A stretch of DNA of 64,000 nucleotides from CAZPHI01 sp964586425 (GTDB taxonomy: Bacteria; Bacillota; Clostridia; Lachnospirales; Lachnospiraceae), in NCBI GenBank assembly GCA_964586425.1, contig CAZPHI010000002.1, positions 40,709 through 104,708 of the forward strand, read 5' to 3'. How positions within the stretch are numbered: position 1 is the stretch's first letter; each line of letters opens with the position of its first letter. The notes under the pieces are model-generated. The model did not search any database, was not told where the DNA came from, and saw nothing but the letters and a program-made list of their open reading frames with translations. Made by a program: the position numbers and the translations under genes. Shown one piece after another: positions 19,801 to 28,624 of this stretch.

Positions 19801-20223
19801 TTAAAGCTGTACTCTGCCTGCAACTTTATCATTAATAACATAATATGCTGCACTTTCTTCAGGTTTTACATATATATCAAGATTCTTAATTAAAGAAGTC
19901 TTTTTACCTGTTTCTGTTGCCCATGCTTTCTCAACAATATCAACAATATCCTGCTGGCTGAATTCTTTGCCTGCATACTGAATAAAAATTGTTGTCTTTT
20001 TCTCAGCCTTAGTAGTTGTCTTTTTAGCTACTGGTTTCTTTGCTGCTGGCTTTTTAGCTACTGGTTTCTTTGCTGCTGGTTTTGCTTCTTCCTTCACAGT
20101 GCTTTCAGCTGCAGTCTTTGTCTGTACAGCTTTAGTCTGTACTGTTTTAGGCTCTATTGCCTTTGTTTCAGCTGGTTTCACTTCTGTTTTAACTGTTTCC
20201 TTTGTTGTTTTATTCATTGCCAT
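19801..20223 (-). CDS. DUF6465 family protein with Lys/Ala/Pro-rich tail
   Basis: About 140 residues. The N-terminal about 80 residues are low-complexity and basic, with repeated KKPVAKKPAAKK units like histone H1 or bacterial nucleoid-protein tails. The C-terminal about 60 residues (TTIFIQYAGKEFSQQDIVDIVEKAW...YVKPEESAAYYVINDK) are the conserved DUF6465 domain as I recall it. The basic tail suggests nucleic-acid binding, but this is inference. Three in-frame ATG codons exist; the one at 20223 has GGTGG five bases upstream. It is a single gene with its own terminator. Confidence 0.75.
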   Translation of the reverse strand: MAMNKTTKETVKTEVKPAETKAIEPKTVQTKAVQTKTAAESTVKEEAKPAAKKPVAKKPAAKKPVAKKTTTKAEKKTTIFIQYAGKEFSQQDIVDIVEKAWATETGKKTSLIKNLDIYVKPEESAAYYVINDKVAGRVQL

Positions 20224-20374
20224 ATCACCCACCATCTTTCTTAATAATTATCTCCAACAATATACAATTTCAGCGTCTTATAAGTCATTAATATATAATT
20301 TATTTAATACGCTATGTTCGATTTTCATTCTAGACACTTTTTCTGTATTTGTCAACTATCTAAAGAATTTTTCA

Positions 20375-22219
20375 TCATATTTCATATGTATATTTTCTTA
20401 ACCATTCGCGCTCATTTTCATTAAGATATTCTGATAATGTAGAATATACAAATTTGTTATAATTATTGAGCTGTCTTTTATCCTCTTCATTCAAAAGTGA
20501 GACATCAACAAGAGACATATCAATAGGTACCGCCGTAAGGAATTCAAACCTCATAAACTGTCCATACTCATTATGAACATCCTTCCTGCACACTATCTCA
20601 TTCTCTGTCCTTATTCCATATTCGCCTTCAATGTACACCCCAGGTTCATCAGAGGTTACCATTCCTTCCTCGAATATACATAAGTCATTAACTCCAGGAT
20701 TATGCCTCCACCTGAATCCATTGGGATTTTCATGAACATTCAACAGATATCCTATTCCATGGCCGGTACCGCATCTGTAATCCATTCCTATATTCCATAA
20801 AGGCTGGCGTGCCATAACATCAAGTGAGAATCCATTACATCCATACAAGAATTTCGTATTTGCAAGATTTAACATTCCTTTTAATACTAATGTATAATGT
20901 TTTATCGCCTCATCGCTATTATCACCAAGTCCAATCGTTCTAGTGACATCTGTTGTACCTTCATAATACTGTCCGCCCGAATCAACCAAAAGCATTCCTT
21001 CCGGCTTTAACTCCGCACAATCATTATGTGTTGCTGTGTAGTGCATCATTGCAGCATTTTGACCATATGCACTAATTGTATTAAAGCTCAGTTCAATAAA
21101 CCCATCCTGTAATCTTCTCTGATTATCAATATAATCTGCCGCATCAGCTTCCGTAATCCTTACGCCTTTATCGTAATTTTCTTTTGTAACTGTCTCCTTT
21201 AGCCATTTGATGAATCTAGTTACCGCTAAGCCATCCTTTACGTGGGCTGCTTTTAGATTATCTATTTCTATATTATTCTTAATAGATTTCATAAGCACAA
21301 GCGGATTATCCATATATATCATATTCACGTTCTTTGAAAGTTTCTTAAAAAGTGCATAATTAATGCGTTTTTTATCTACCCAAACTGTTGCATCTGTAAT
21401 TTTTTCGGCATCATTATATATATCATAATAGCCTCTAAGTGTAACAGCATTTGCCAGAAAATAATCCTTAACTTCTGCCGTAAGCTTGGATTCATCTATA
21501 TATAGTATAGAATCATCAAGAGTGATAATCGCCATCGAAAGCACTACCGGATTGCATTCTATATCATTGCCTCTGATATTATACAGCCAGCATATATCAT
21601 CAAGTGTCGAGCATACAAGCGTATCGCAGCCAGCCTGTGACATTACCTCTCTAAGCCTTTCTACTTTAGAGGAATAGCTTTCTCCTGTATATTTTTCTTC
21701 TAGGATAAATGCTTTTGAACCCGGAAGACTTGGTCGTCCCTCCCAGATTTCATCAACATAATCTTTTTCGTATATAACTACGCCATTATATCTCGCAGCT
21801 ATTTTTTCATATATCTGACCATTAATTGCAGACATAACTCTTCCATCGAAAGCTATATTACACGTTGTATTATTATCACTATGCTTTTCGGCAAGTTCTG
21901 TAATTAACTGATTAACACTAGGAACGCCCTCCATCCCTGCGCGCATAAGGATAATTCCACTTCCATCAAGCTGCTTTTCTGCCTGAATATAATATCTGCC
22001 GTCTGTAAAAAGCCACGCTTTTGCATCATCAACTACCAATGTTCCTGCAGAACCAGTAAATCCAGTCATATATTCTCTTTCATTAAAGTAAGCATTCGTA
22101 TATTCTGACTGATGATAATCCGATGTCGGAATTATATATATTGCAATGCCATCGTTTTTCATTATATTTCTCAGTTTAGCAATTCTTTTTGCATATGCGT
22201 TGTCTATCTCGTCTACCAT
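20375..22219 (-). CDS. aminopeptidase P family protein (M24B)
   Basis: A 614-residue three-domain Xaa-Pro aminopeptidase. Two creatinase-type N-terminal domains occupy about residues 1-310 (IYIIPTSDYHQSEY...), followed by the pita-bread M24 catalytic domain and a short C-terminal extension. Metal ligands are visible: Asp in LLVDSGGQYYEGTTDVTR (two Asp), His in GTGHGIGYLLNVHE, Glu in SDEPGVYIEGEYGIRTENE. It would remove N-terminal residues preceding proline from cytosolic peptides using two divalent metals. ATG has GAGGTGA nine bases upstream. Length matches the eukaryote-like long form (about 600 residues) common in clostridia. Confidence 0.93.
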   Translation of the reverse strand: MVDEIDNAYAKRIAKLRNIMKNDGIAIYIIPTSDYHQSEYTNAYFNEREYMTGFTGSAGTLVVDDAKAWLFTDGRYYIQAEKQLDGSGIILMRAGMEGVPSVNQLITELAEKHSDNNTTCNIAFDGRVMSAINGQIYEKIAARYNGVVIYEKDYVDEIWEGRPSLPGSKAFILEEKYTGESYSSKVERLREVMSQAGCDTLVCSTLDDICWLYNIRGNDIECNPVVLSMAIITLDDSILYIDESKLTAEVKDYFLANAVTLRGYYDIYNDAEKITDATVWVDKKRINYALFKKLSKNVNMIYMDNPLVLMKSIKNNIEIDNLKAAHVKDGLAVTRFIKWLKETVTKENYDKGVRITEADAADYIDNQRRLQDGFIELSFNTISAYGQNAAMMHYTATHNDCAELKPEGMLLVDSGGQYYEGTTDVTRTIGLGDNSDEAIKHYTLVLKGMLNLANTKFLYGCNGFSLDVMARQPLWNIGMDYRCGTGHGIGYLLNVHENPNGFRWRHNPGVNDLCIFEEGMVTSDEPGVYIEGEYGIRTENEIVCRKDVHNEYGQFMRFEFLTAVPIDMSLVDVSLLNEEDKRQLNNYNKFVYSTLSEYLNENEREWLRKYTYEI

Positions 22220-22262
22220 ATTCTTACGTCACCTCATTATCTATATTTTTCTATGTTAATAT

Positions 22263-22880
22263 TTATAACCATTTTTTCAGCTTTTCAAGTGCACGTTTTT
22301 CTATTCTACTAACATAGCTTCTGCTAATTCCCATACGTGTCGCCAGTTCTTTCTGTGTTGCTTCATTAGAATTGTATAGTCCATATCGGCTAATTATAAT
22401 CTCTTTTTCTCTTTTAGATAGTACCTTGTTAATAATCTCATATATCTTCTTAACATTATCATTATTCTGACATATATCCGGCAGCTCCTCATTATCTGAT
22501 TTTATCACATCAATAATATTGATTTCATTGCCTTCTTTGTCTACACCAATAGGCTCATACAAAGATATGTCCTTCGATTTCCTTTTTTCCTGGCGAATCA
22601 TCATCAGCAATTCGTTGTCAATACATTTTACAGCATAAGTAGCAATTCTGCAGCTCTTGTCACAGTCAAATGTATTGATTGCCTTTATCAAACCAATCGT
22701 CCCCACAGATATCATATCTTCCATATCTCGTTCCATGCTCATATAACGTTTGACCATGTGTGCCACTAATCGCATATTCTTCTCAATTAGAATTCTTTTT
22801 GCCTCCATATCGCCTTCCTTATACTTTTGGAGATACATTCTTTCTTCTTCTGCTGTCAGTGGTTTGTCAAATGCTTTCAA
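22263..22880 (-). CDS. sigK: SigK-like sigma-70 family factor
   Basis: A 205-residue sigma factor with region 2 (ILIEKNMRLVAHMVKRYM...DMISVGTIGLIKAINTFD), -10 reading helices (RIATYAVKCIDNELLMMIR) and a region 4 helix-turn-helix (TQKELATRMGISRSYVSRIEKRALEKLKKW). This matches the SigK/SigE sporulation group. There is no clear pro-sequence of the kind removed from Bacillus SigK. The only sensible start is TTG at 22880, with AGAGGTG seven bases upstream; no ATG lies near. Whether it serves sporulation here is unknown, as no other sporulation gene is in the window. An 8-bp inverted repeat lies upstream. Confidence 0.85.
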   Translation of the reverse strand: MKAFDKPLTAEEERMYLQKYKEGDMEAKRILIEKNMRLVAHMVKRYMSMERDMEDMISVGTIGLIKAINTFDCDKSCRIATYAVKCIDNELLMMIRQEKRKSKDISLYEPIGVDKEGNEINIIDVIKSDNEELPDICQNNDNVKKIYEIINKVLSKREKEIIISRYGLYNSNEATQKELATRMGISRSYVSRIEKRALEKLKKWL

Positions 22881-22892
22881 AGAAAGGCACCT

Positions 22893-22924
22893 CTGTCACA
22901 ACATTTCTATATAATATGTGACAG
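22893..22924 (-). promoter_or_regulatory. inverted repeat flanking the likely -10 region of the sigma factor gene
   Basis: CTGTCACA (22893-22900) and TGTGACAG (22917-22924) form a perfect 8-bp inverted repeat with 16 bases between, and the spacer holds TATTATATA on the minus strand. Such spacing fits a dimeric repressor site covering the promoter. It lies 13-44 bases upstream of the TTG start. Confidence 0.45.
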
Positions 22925-22944
22925 GATGCCATAAATTGCAAGTA

Positions 22945-24195
22945 CTAATCTTCTTCTTTTCTTCTCAGAATATCATACTTATCAAGCTTTGTACCTAAAT
23001 CAATATAAAGTTTTTGTTTTGGATGTGGAGCGCTTTCCATCGAATTGCCATCTTCATCCTTAATTGCCTTGACATCCACTAACAGATTAGTTCCGTCAGG
23101 CTTCATTACCTCAATTGTTTCACCAACGCTAAACTTATTACGCTGCTCTATCTCATACATTCCTTCTGCGTTCATATCTCCAATAATTCCAAGATATGTG
23201 TATTCTCTCACATATACATTACTGTCATATATCTGAGTATTCTCATCAGGTTTTCCAAAGAAAAATCCTGTTGTATACTGTCTGTAAGTACACTTTGAGA
23301 TTTCTGATTTGTAGAATGGAATTCTTGATTTATAAAGCTCTGGATCTTTAATATAGTCATCAATTGCAAGTCTGTATGTTCTGGCAACAGTTGCAACATA
23401 TAAAGCAGTTTTCATTCTTCCTTCGATTTTAAGACTGTCAATACCAGCATTAACGATCTCAGGTATATGTTCTATCATACACAAATCTTTTGAGTTAAAT
23501 ATATATGTTCCTCTCTCATTCTCATATACAGGCATATATTCTCCTGGTCTAGACTCCTCAACTACAGCATACTTCCATCTGCATGGGTGAGTACATGCTC
23601 CCTGATTAGCATCTCTTCCTGCCATAAAGCTGCTAAGAAGGCATCTTCCTGAATAAGAGATACACATTGCACCATGTACGAATGTCTCGATTTCAAGTTC
23701 ATCTGGAATATTGTCTCTGATTTCCTTGATTTCCTTAAGAGAAAGTTCCCTTGCTGTTACAACTCTTGTAGCACCCATTCTATGCCAGAATTTATATGTT
23801 TCATAATTTGTATTGTTGGCCTGAGTTGAGATATGAATATCCATATCAGGAAGCACTTCTTTAGCTATCGTGAACATTCCTGGGTCAGATATAATAAGAG
23901 CATCTGGTTTCATCTCTTTCATCTCTTCAAAGTATTCCCTTGCACCAGAAAGATCTCTGTTATGAGCAAGAATATTCGCTGTAACATATACCTTTACATT
24001 ATGTTCATGTGCGAATTCAATTCCCGCTTTCATATCCTCTTTAGAAAAATTCTTTGCTTTAGCCCTTAAGCCAAATGCTTCACCGCCAATATACACCGCA
24101 TCAGCACCGAATATAACTGCTGTTTTCAACACTTCAAGGCTGCTTGCCGGAATAAGTAACTCTATATCTCTGCCATTGATTATATGATTTGCCAT
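22945..24195 (-). CDS. peptidase U32 family protein, TrhP-like tRNA hydroxylation factor
   Basis: About 416 residues. The U32 signature is present (ETFVHGAMCISYSGRCLLSSFMAGRDANQGACTHPCRWKY) with the conserved cysteines, in a TIM-barrel-like N-terminal part starting ELLIPASSLEVLKTAVIFGADAVYIGG. In Bacillus and E. coli, proteins of this family (TrhP) make 5-hydroxyuridine at tRNA position 34, despite the peptidase name. The next upstream gene encodes TrmR, which methylates that product, so the tRNA role is strongly supported by context. Start: AAGGAG lies eight bases before ATG at 24195; a GTG one codon earlier overlaps the trmR stop. Confidence 0.88.
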   Translation of the reverse strand: MANHIINGRDIELLIPASSLEVLKTAVIFGADAVYIGGEAFGLRAKAKNFSKEDMKAGIEFAHEHNVKVYVTANILAHNRDLSGAREYFEEMKEMKPDALIISDPGMFTIAKEVLPDMDIHISTQANNTNYETYKFWHRMGATRVVTARELSLKEIKEIRDNIPDELEIETFVHGAMCISYSGRCLLSSFMAGRDANQGACTHPCRWKYAVVEESRPGEYMPVYENERGTYIFNSKDLCMIEHIPEIVNAGIDSLKIEGRMKTALYVATVARTYRLAIDDYIKDPELYKSRIPFYKSEISKCTYRQYTTGFFFGKPDENTQIYDSNVYVREYTYLGIIGDMNAEGMYEIEQRNKFSVGETIEVMKPDGTNLLVDVKAIKDEDGNSMESAPHPKQKLYIDLGTKLDKYDILRRKEED

Positions 24196-24197
24196 CA

Positions 24198-24848
24198 CTA
24201 ATTCTCCTTAACTTTAACGCTTAACGTAATACCATCACCAATTGGTACAATCGATGTAACCAATTCATCATTGTGTGTAATCTCATACACATAATCTCTC
24301 ATTCTTGTATGAATAGTCCTATTTCTTCTTGTAACTGCATAGCGTGATTCAACAATATCACCTTCCTGCAGAATATTATCTGATATAAGTAATCCTCCAG
24401 GATTCAAAAGTCTAAGCACTTCCGGCAAGAAATTGATATACTGGCCTTTAGCCGCGTCCATGAATATAAAATCATATGTCTCATCAAGTTCTTTCATCAC
24501 ATCAAAAGCATCACCCTCAATTAATGTAATAACGTCTTCTTTGCCTGCTCTTTTAAAATTCTCCCTGGCAATAGGTATTCTTTTTTCATACTTCTCTATT
24601 GTAGTGATTGTACACCCCGCTGGCATATTCTCACTCATAAGAATAGATGAGTAACCCACTGCGGTTCCAACCTCAAGTATCTTATTAGGACACTTTAAAG
24701 CTAGCATAACCTTAAGCAGATTGCCCATCTCTTTTCTAATTATTGGGACTTCATCCCTAATAGCTTCTTTTTCAATTGTATTACATATATCACTATTCCC
24801 CTGATCAAGCGAATTAATATATGCAACTACTCTTTCATTGACGATCAT
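24198..24848 (-). CDS. trmR: tRNA 5-hydroxyuridine methyltransferase TrmR (O-methyltransferase family 3)
   Basis: About 216 residues, an SAM-dependent O-methyltransferase of the catechol-O-methyltransferase fold. Visible are the SAM-binding segment ILEVGTAVGYSSILMSE, the acidic loop ITTIEKYEKRI, and the metal/catalytic region YDFIFMDAAKGQY with LLISDNIL. In Bacillus, TrmR converts ho5U34 to mo5U34, and the gene order MltG-like, TrmR, U32 here is the same as in yrrL-yrrM-yrrN. ATG at 24848 is chosen because GGAGG lies six bases upstream; an in-frame GTG five codons earlier would destroy that site. The stop TAG nearly overlaps the downstream start. Confidence 0.88.
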   Translation of the reverse strand: MIVNERVVAYINSLDQGNSDICNTIEKEAIRDEVPIIRKEMGNLLKVMLALKCPNKILEVGTAVGYSSILMSENMPAGCTITTIEKYEKRIPIARENFKRAGKEDVITLIEGDAFDVMKELDETYDFIFMDAAKGQYINFLPEVLRLLNPGGLLISDNILQEGDIVESRYAVTRRNRTIHTRMRDYVYEITHNDELVTSIVPIGDGITLSVKVKEN

Positions 24849-24876
24849 TACAAGCCTCCACACCTCAATAGAATCT

Positions 24877-25263
24877 TTACTCAGCAGTTTCCGTCTGAGG
24901 TTCTGTCGATATCAACTTCATTATTTCAGTCGGAGTCATATCAGTCTTTAATGTGTATGTACCGGCAATAAACTTATTCTTGTATTCAGATAATGTAACC
25001 TGAACCTTGAATACAAGTTTATCGCCAATAAGTCCTTTTTCATATAACAAATCTGTCACAGCAGATGTAGAGTTCTTGCCAGCTTGTATAGTAACTTCAA
25101 CTTCTCTTGCGATTTCCTTTGAATCCACCGCTCTTTCATGAAATACACTTTCGCCGAATGCAAATGCCTTACATCCAACACCATATAATATATATACAGC
25201 AACAATTACCAATATTAAATTAATGGAAATGCTTATTGCAGTCCTTATATTTCTGTTTTTCAT
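24877..25263 (-). CDS. short MltG-like membrane protein lacking the catalytic domain
   Basis: A 128-residue protein with a membrane helix at about residues 9-30 (ISINLILVIVAVYILYGVGCKAF), then a segment VTIQAGKNSTSAVTDLLYEKGLIGDKLVFKVQV...FIAGTYTLKTDMTPTEIMKLIS. This matches the LysM-like N-terminal domain of the endolytic transglycosylase MltG. The about 200-residue catalytic domain with its Glu is absent, and the gene ends naturally (ETAE, stop) without a visible frameshift. It occupies the yrrL position relative to trmR. It could be a regulator or peptidoglycan-binding partner rather than an enzyme. Confidence 0.75.
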   Translation of the reverse strand: MKNRNIRTAISISINLILVIVAVYILYGVGCKAFAFGESVFHERAVDSKEIAREVEVTIQAGKNSTSAVTDLLYEKGLIGDKLVFKVQVTLSEYKNKFIAGTYTLKTDMTPTEIMKLISTEPQTETAE

Positions 25264-25305
25264 AATTAAGTTCCATCCTTATATTCTGCATTAATTTGCC
25301 ATATA

Positions 25306-25647
25306 TTATTTTAAGAATCCCATATCAAAATCAATCGCATTCATTAATGTTCTATTAATATCTTGAATCATTCTGCACAGACACATCTCAGCTCTTAAGA
25401 AATTATTAACTACAATATTATTCCTTATTTCTTCATATCTGCATCTTAGCTTCTCGGTTTCTTCAAACATATTGCTTACATCTTCTGCATTCTGTAACAT
25501 AAAATTCTGTTTTCTCATCTCATTAACAGATCTATATAAATCAACATTCTTAGCAAGAATATCCCTGCATCTTAAGTATTCCTTATATTCTTCACTGTTA
25601 ACAATTGCTTTAGCTAATTCCTTTTTATGCTTTTCAACTTCACTCAT
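25306..25647 (-). CDS. YlbF/YmcA family regulator
   Basis: A 113-residue, largely helical protein (KKELAKAIVNSEEYKEYLRCRDILAKNVDLYRSVNEMRKQNFMLQ), typical of the YlbF/YmcA family. In Bacillus YlbF, YmcA and YaaT form the Y-complex that steers RNase Y and affects competence and biofilm. It has several Cys residues (CRD, CRY, CLCRM), as in Y-complex proteins that carry iron-sulfur clusters, but binding here is not shown. It lies directly downstream of RNase J, in keeping with an RNA-decay role. ATG has AAGGAG eight bases upstream. Confidence 0.8.
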   Translation of the reverse strand: MSEVEKHKKELAKAIVNSEEYKEYLRCRDILAKNVDLYRSVNEMRKQNFMLQNAEDVSNMFEETEKLRCRYEEIRNNIVVNNFLRAEMCLCRMIQDINRTLMNAIDFDMGFLK

Positions 25648-25701
25648 ACATCTTACTCCTTACTGAGCAGTCTGCATATGAACAGCTCCTGTTATCATCA
25701 A

Positions 25702-27375
25702 TTATACTTCCATAATAATTGGAAGGATAACTGGATTTCTCTTCATCTTCTTCCAGAGATATTCACTAAGGCTGTCTTTAATTATGCCCTTAATCTTACT
25801 CCAGTCAGTAATATTCTTATCAAGGCATCTTGCAACAGCATCTTCTACAACTGTTTTTGCCTCATCCATAAGTTCTTCAGCTTCTCTAACGTATACAAAT
25901 CCTCTTGAAACAATATCAGGTCCAGCGAGTAACTGATTACTGAATTTTTCTAAAGTAAGAACAACTATAATAATACCATTCTCTGCAAGGTTTTGTCTAT
26001 CTCTTAATACAATATTACCTATGTCACCTACACCAAGGCCATCAACAAGGATAGCACCAGTCTGAATCTTATCAACAACATCAGCTGATTCCTGACTCAT
26101 CTCAAGAACATCTCCTGAATGAATAACGAATACATCATCCTTACTAATTCCAAGACCTTCAGCTATCTCTGCCTGTGCCATAAGATGTCTGTATTCTCCA
26201 TGAACAGGAATTGCGTATTTAGGTTTAACAAGTGAATATATGAGTTTGATTTCTTCTTCACATGCATGTCCTGATACATGAGTATCCTGGAAGATTACCT
26301 TTGCGCCCTTCATTCCAAGTTCATTAATAACCTTAGCAACTGATTTTTCATTACCCGGGATTGGTGTAGAACTAAATATTACACAATCTCCTGGCTGAAT
26401 TGATACTTTTCTATGAAGTGAAGCAGCCATTCTAGACAATGCAGCCATAGATTCACCTTGGCTACCTGTTGTAATAAGAACTATCTGCTCATTAGTATAA
26501 TTCTTCATCTGCTCAGTCTCAATAAGTGTGCCATCTGGAATATCAAGATATCCATACTCGTTGGCAACATTAATAATATTGACCATACTTCTTCCTTCAA
26601 CGCATACTTTTCGGCCATACTTAACTGCCGAATTAATAATCTGCTGAACACGGTCTACATTAGAGGCAAATGTTGCTATAATGAGACGACTGTTTTTATT
26701 ATCATTAAAGATATTATCGAATGTCTTACCAACTGTCTTTTCAGACATTGTAAATCCTGGGCGAAGCGCATTAGTACTATCACACATAAGTGCAAGTACG
26801 CCCTTCTTACCAAGTTCACCTAATCTCTGTAAATCTATTGGGTCTCCGAATACTGGAGTATAATCAACTTTAAAATCACCTGTGTGGACGATTACACCGG
26901 CTGGTGAGAAGATTGCAAGTGCAGCTGCATCTGCAATACTATGATTAGTTCTAATGAATTCTATTCTAAAGCATCCAAGATTAATTGATTGTCCGTATTT
27001 GACAACTTTACGCTTTACTTCTCGCATCATATTCTTTTCTTTTAACTTCGACTCAATAATACCCATTGTAAGCTTTGTAGCATAAATCGGTACATTAATA
27101 TCTTTTAACACATAAGGAATTGCTCCAATATGATCCTCATGTCCATGAGTAATTACAAATCCTTTAACTTTGTCTATATTGTCCTTAAGATATGTTACAT
27201 CAGGGATAACTAAATCAATACCTAACATATCATCATCTGGGAACGCAAGTCCACAATCAACAACAATAATACTGTCCTCGCTCTCGATGGCAGTCATGTT
27301 CATTCCAATCTGTTCAAGTCCTCCAAGTGGAATTACTTTAACAGTTCCATTATTCTCTTTTTTCAAAAAATACAC
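25702..27375 (-). CDS. ribonuclease J
   Basis: A 557-residue metallo-beta-lactamase/beta-CASP exo- and endoribonuclease. The metal motif is HGHEDHIGA, followed by other conserved His and Asp residues (HTGDFKVD, DTHVSGHA), and a C-terminal domain of about 100 residues. It degrades and matures RNA from the 5' end in Firmicutes. Only one RNase J gene is in the window, so RnjA or RnjB cannot be assigned. Two starts fit: GTG at 27375 (AAAGG five bases before) and TTG at 27366 (AAGGTG six bases before). Its leader contains the terminator of the previous gene. Confidence 0.95.
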   Translation of the reverse strand: MYFLKKENNGTVKVIPLGGLEQIGMNMTAIESEDSIIVVDCGLAFPDDDMLGIDLVIPDVTYLKDNIDKVKGFVITHGHEDHIGAIPYVLKDINVPIYATKLTMGIIESKLKEKNMMREVKRKVVKYGQSINLGCFRIEFIRTNHSIADAAALAIFSPAGVIVHTGDFKVDYTPVFGDPIDLQRLGELGKKGVLALMCDSTNALRPGFTMSEKTVGKTFDNIFNDNKNSRLIIATFASNVDRVQQIINSAVKYGRKVCVEGRSMVNIINVANEYGYLDIPDGTLIETEQMKNYTNEQIVLITTGSQGESMAALSRMAASLHRKVSIQPGDCVIFSSTPIPGNEKSVAKVINELGMKGAKVIFQDTHVSGHACEEEIKLIYSLVKPKYAIPVHGEYRHLMAQAEIAEGLGISKDDVFVIHSGDVLEMSQESADVVDKIQTGAILVDGLGVGDIGNIVLRDRQNLAENGIIIVVLTLEKFSNQLLAGPDIVSRGFVYVREAEELMDEAKTVVEDAVARCLDKNITDWSKIKGIIKDSLSEYLWKKMKRNPVILPIIMEV

Positions 27376-27446
27376 CTTAACCTTTCAATTTATAATTTTA
27401 ATTTATATTAATCTAAGCAAGTAATTGTCCATAATAACAAGCAGTC

Positions 27447-27488
27447 AAAAAATAAGCGGTATTTAAATATCGTCCAATAACTACCGCT
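27447..27488 (-). terminator. terminator between the DUF1292 gene and RNase J
   Basis: AGCGGTA (27461-27455) and TACCGCT (27488-27482) pair across a long loop, followed by TATTTTTTG on the minus strand. It lies about 40 bases after the DUF1292 stop at 27526. Confidence 0.6.
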
Positions 27489-27525
27489 CTGATCTCAACT
27501 CTTTTATCATAGTACATAAAATCAC

Positions 27526-27789
27526 TTATAATTCAATATCTACGTCTTCTAATAACTCTGCGAAAATCTTTGATACATATTCAAGTTCATTATCGTCTTC
27601 AACCATATCATAGTTTGCCTCTGCATCTTCAGCTGCTGAAGTATCCTTCATAATATAAGCATCTGCTTCATCATCCTCAGATTCAGTTACAAGTATATAA
27701 TTAATACCATTGATTCTTGTCTCTTCAACAACAAAGAATTCAACAGCTTCATTATCATCTGTTATAAATGTTAATTTTTCCATATTCAA
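27526..27789 (-). CDS. DUF1292 family protein
   Basis: An 87-residue very acidic protein (KLTFITDDNEAVEFFVVEETRINGINYILVTES...). DUF1292 is a conserved Firmicute family found, as here, beside RuvX and IreB (yrzB in Bacillus); its function is unknown. TTG at 27789 has AAGGA seven bases upstream; an ATG at 27783 is also possible. A second member is at 49152-49463. Confidence 0.85.
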   Translation of the reverse strand: MNMEKLTFITDDNEAVEFFVVEETRINGINYILVTESEDDEADAYIMKDTSAAEDAEANYDMVEDDNELEYVSKIFAELLEDVDIEL

Positions 27790-27793
27790 TCTA

Positions 27794-28231
27794 TTATCCT
27801 TCTGATTTACTATTAGCTAGTCTGTCAAGATATCCCTGTAATATAAATACTGCTGCAATCTTGTCAACATACTGCTTTCTGTCTTCGCGTCTTACACCGC
27901 TCTCCATCAATACTCTGTCTGCAGATACTGTAGATAGTCTTTCATCCCATAATACGACCTCAAGACCTGTTCTACGCTCTAACATCTCTTTGAATTCATT
28001 AGTTTTTAAAACTCTGTCACCCTCAGAATTATTCATATTCTTAGGATACCCAAGCACAATAAGTTCAACCTGATTTTCTGCAATTATTGCTTCTATTCTG
28101 GCAAGTGTCTTTCTAAGTTTATTCTCTTCTTTACGCTCTATAGTTTCAACTCCCTGTGCTGTATAGCCGAGAGGATCACTCATTGCAACTCCAACCGTTT
28201 TGCTTCCAAAATCAAGACCTAATATACGCAT
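27794..28231 (-). CDS. ruvX: RuvX/YqgF Holliday-junction-type nuclease
   Basis: About 145 residues with an RNase H-like fold. The first strand [19 protein letters not shown] carries the first catalytic Asp, [11 protein letters not shown] the middle motif, and LWDERLST with the C-terminal Asp complete the site. The family acts in 16S rRNA 5' maturation and is proposed as a Holliday junction resolvase. ATG at 28231 is used because GGAAAGGG lies upstream of it and alignment with the family begins there; a TTG seven codons earlier is in frame. It overlaps the end region of ireB by one base gap. Confidence 0.92.
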   Translation of the reverse strand: MRILGLDFGSKTVGVAMSDPLGYTAQGVETIERKEENKLRKTLARIEAIIAENQVELIVLGYPKNMNNSEGDRVLKTNEFKEMLERRTGLEVVLWDERLSTVSADRVLMESGVRREDRKQYVDKIAAVFILQGYLDRLANSKSEG

Positions 28232-28232
28232 T

Positions 28233-28490
28233 CTAGAGTCCCTTTCCTTCAATGAAGTACTTAATAACTTCTTCTACTAATTCGTCTCTTTCAACTTTCA
28301 TAATAAGACTTCTGGCGTTATTATGACTTGTAATATAAGTTGGATCTCCTGACATAATATAGCCCACAATCTGATTAACAGGATTGTAGCCCTTTTCCTT
28401 TAATGCCTTATATACCTCTTCCAATATTCCTTCAACAGATATTGTCTTATCTGGCTGTGTTTTAAAAAATTGTGTATTATTATCTGTCAT
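28233..28490 (-). CDS. ireB: IreB family regulatory phosphoprotein (UPF0297)
   Basis: About 85 residues, full-length for the family. TQFFKTQ near the N-terminus holds the Thr residues that PASTA kinases phosphorylate in Enterococcus IreB; the conserved segment [39 protein letters not shown] is intact. In Enterococcus it tunes cephalosporin resistance downstream of the Ser/Thr kinase. Starts at ATG 28490, ATG 28496 or GTG 28499 are all possible behind AAGGA; family length favours 28490. It is the first gene of the IreB-RuvX-DUF1292 set, an order kept across Firmicutes. Confidence 0.9.
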   Translation of the reverse strand: MTDNNTQFFKTQPDKTISVEGILEEVYKALKEKGYNPVNQIVGYIMSGDPTYITSHNNARSLIMKVERDELVEEVIKYFIEGKGL

Positions 28491-28557
28491 TCTCATCACG
28501 TCCTTTTTATGCTCTTATACATTCTAATATATATTTCATAATAAAACAAGACTTATT

Positions 28558-28607
28558 TTCAAAAAAAGCACCAGTATGCTAGGATTTCTCCAACATAGCT
28601 GGTGCTT
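28558..28607 (-). terminator. intrinsic terminator after the DUF4956 gene
   Basis: AGCACCAG / CTGGTGCT stem (28599-28606 with 28567-28574) enclosing a loop, followed by TTTTTTT on the minus strand, 18 bases after the stop at 28625. Confidence 0.8.
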
Positions 28608-28624
28608 TACATTCTTTTTACTTT

